From Candidatus Poseidoniaceae archaeon (GTDB lineage Archaea > Thermoplasmatota > Poseidoniia > Poseidoniales > Poseidoniaceae), in NCBI GenBank assembly GCA_013330285.1, contig DUIP01000097.1, forward strand, positions 3,711 to 9,053: 5,343 nt of DNA. Reading direction: 5' to 3'. Made by a program: the position numbers and the translations under genes. The notes under the pieces are model-generated. The model saw nothing but the letters and a program-made list of their open reading frames with translations. It was not told the DNA's origin and made no database searches. Of the stretch, positions 4,270 through 5,343 are shown one piece after another (within the stretch, counting starts at the first letter, position 1; every line of letters begins with the position of its first letter).

Positions 4270-5343
4270 ATGCGAACCGCTCAGGCTTCGACACTCATCA
4301 TGCTGCTGCTCTTGGCTTCGCTTAGCGCAGTTATGCAACCTGCCAATGCGGCAGACACCACCGTGAACACTGAAACAACATGGTCTGGTGAAATTGTGCT
4401 CACAGGCAACGTCACCGTCGCCAATGGAACGACATTGACCATTGCACCAGGCACAACCATCGATGCTGGCGAAGATCATTGGATTCGTATTGAAGGGTCG
4501 CTGATTGCAAGCGACACCACACTCTCCTCTTCGGCCACTCCACTGACACAAGGCTCCCATGGAGCAGGCCTTTGGGTTGGCATTCAAATCGAATCAAACG
4601 GGCACGCACAGCTGTCGAACGTGACCATCAACAATAGCAAAACCGCAGTCCGCAATCATGGAAATCTAGTCGCAACCACATTGCACATCAACGATGCATA
4701 CATTGGACTCAGCAATTCCGGTACGGCATCACTTGCTGACCTCACCGCTCAGGACATCGATTACGATGTTGTTCGTACATCGGGAAGCCTGAATGTCGAG
4801 GTGGCCACATTCACAAACGTCGCTGGCGGTATTGTTTCTTCTGGAACGAGTGATGTATCAGATCTTTCGTTCTATCAAACAGGGCTTGCGCTCAAAGCCA
4901 CGTCCGGCCACCTTCAAGCCTCAGGAGTTTCATTCAACGGCGTCACTGTCGGCATCGCCAGCCAAGCTGGAGCCGTTGCCTCGGTGGCCAGCGTGATTGG
5001 CACCAACGTCGCGTTGGTTGTTGATGCGGCGGACAGCGATGATCTCACCCTCGACACCATGGTCATCTCAGGCCATCGCCTCCTCCTTGCCAATGGCGCA
5101 ACACATCTCCAAGCAGAGGACATCACCTTCGTTGGCAATCTCAACGAAACGAGGGCTGTGCTCGATCAACGATGCAATGGAATCTGCACCTGGAATCAAA
5201 CCACACTCACAAATACGGTTTGGGGCGTTGCACTTTCTGGAGATGGCGATCACACCTTCAACGATCTTACGAGTGAATCAACACTTCGGAATATCGATGC
5301 ATCAGGAAATGGAAACCTGCTGATGTCCAATGCGACCCTTCAT
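4270..5343 (+). CDS. Exported parallel beta-helix surface protein (3' partial)
   Basis: One frame is open from ATG 4270 to the window's end (358 codons, no stop), so the C-terminus is missing. The N-terminus is a Sec signal peptide: MRTAQAS, a Leu-rich core (LIMLLLLASL), and an A-N-A site near residue 27 before ADTT. Residues about 43-65 (GNVTVANGTTLTIAPGTTI) look like the entry strand of secreted beta-helix proteins. From residue 129 to about 295 the chain falls into rungs of 20-22 residues, each starting near a Ser/Asn-Gly turn (NHGN, NSGT, TSGS, SSGT). This fits a right-handed beta-helix of the PbH1/NosD-like kind. Several N-x-S/T sequons and a CNGIC pair (5173-5187) suit an extracellular protein. 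I see no catalytic motif. An adhesin, a polysaccharide-binding protein or an outer-layer protein are possible. A C-terminal membrane anchor could lie beyond the window. Confidence 0.85.
   Translation, partial: MRTAQASTLIMLLLLASLSAVMQPANAADTTVNTETTWSGEIVLTGNVTVANGTTLTIAPGTTIDAGEDHWIRIEGSLIASDTTLSSSATPLTQGSHGAGLWVGIQIESNGHAQLSNVTINNSKTAVRNHGNLVATTLHINDAYIGLSNSGTASLADLTAQDIDYDVVRTSGSLNVEVATFTNVAGGIVSSGTSDVSDLSFYQTGLALKATSGHLQASGVSFNGVTVGIASQAGAVASVASVIGTNVALVVDAADSDDLTLDTMVISGHRLLLANGATHLQAEDITFVGNLNETRAVLDQRCNGICTWNQTTLTNTVWGVALSGDGDHTFNDLTSESTLRNIDASGNGNLLMSNATLH

Noticed and set aside
4195..4587. 130-codon minus-strand open frame over the start of the beta-helix gene
   Set aside because: Its Cys/Ser-rich translation resembles no protein, while the plus-strand frame has a signal peptide and beta-helix pattern through to the window edge.
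4997..5323. 108-codon plus-strand open frame near the right end
   Set aside because: It is out of frame with the continuous 4270-5343 frame and has low-quality composition, so it is a shadow of that gene.

Overview
The window is archaeal. It holds the conserved ribosomal protein/RNA polymerase cluster rpl18e-rpl13-rps9-rpoN, which is an archaeal arrangement (eL18 and RpoN/Rpb10 are absent from bacteria). A proline tRNA follows the cluster, and large exported proteins lie on both sides. The medium GC content, a membrane-anchored Ig-like ectodomain with a DUF4129-like cytoplasmic tail, and a long secreted beta-helix protein best fit a marine Euryarchaeote of the Poseidoniales (Marine Group II) type. 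That placement is inferred from style, not proven. All genes seen lie on the + strand.

Layout: (1) 1-1905 is the 3' part of a large cell-surface protein with one transmembrane helix and a cytoplasmic helical DUF4129-like domain. (2) 1906-2000 is a short gap with a 13-bp hairpin. (3) 2001-2444 is an unrecognised small acidic helical protein. (4) 2445-2584 is a structured spacer with two hairpins and an AT-rich promoter-like element. (5) 2585-4075 is rpl18e, rpl13, rps9 and rpoN, tightly packed or overlapping. (6) 4103-4177 is tRNA-Pro(GGG), 27 nt after rpoN and bracketed by a perfect 9-bp inverted repeat. (7) 4178-4269 is a spacer with a palindrome and a second copy of the AT-rich element. (8) 4270-5343 is the 5' part of an exported beta-helix surface protein that stays open to the window's right edge.

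The central operon supplies two large-subunit proteins, one small-subunit protein and one RNA polymerase subunit, probably from a promoter in the 2445-2584 spacer. Internal genes are linked by overlap or by strong Shine-Dalgarno (SD) sequences matching the archaeal 16S 3' end. The tRNA may be read through from rpoN. In many archaea this cluster continues into rpoK, enolase and rps2; here it ends at the tRNA and a surface-protein gene begins. I see no CRISPR array, transposon or phage genes. The most noteworthy items are the inverted repeat around the tRNA, the repeated ATTGATA element, the orphan gene at 2001, and the two large exported proteins.
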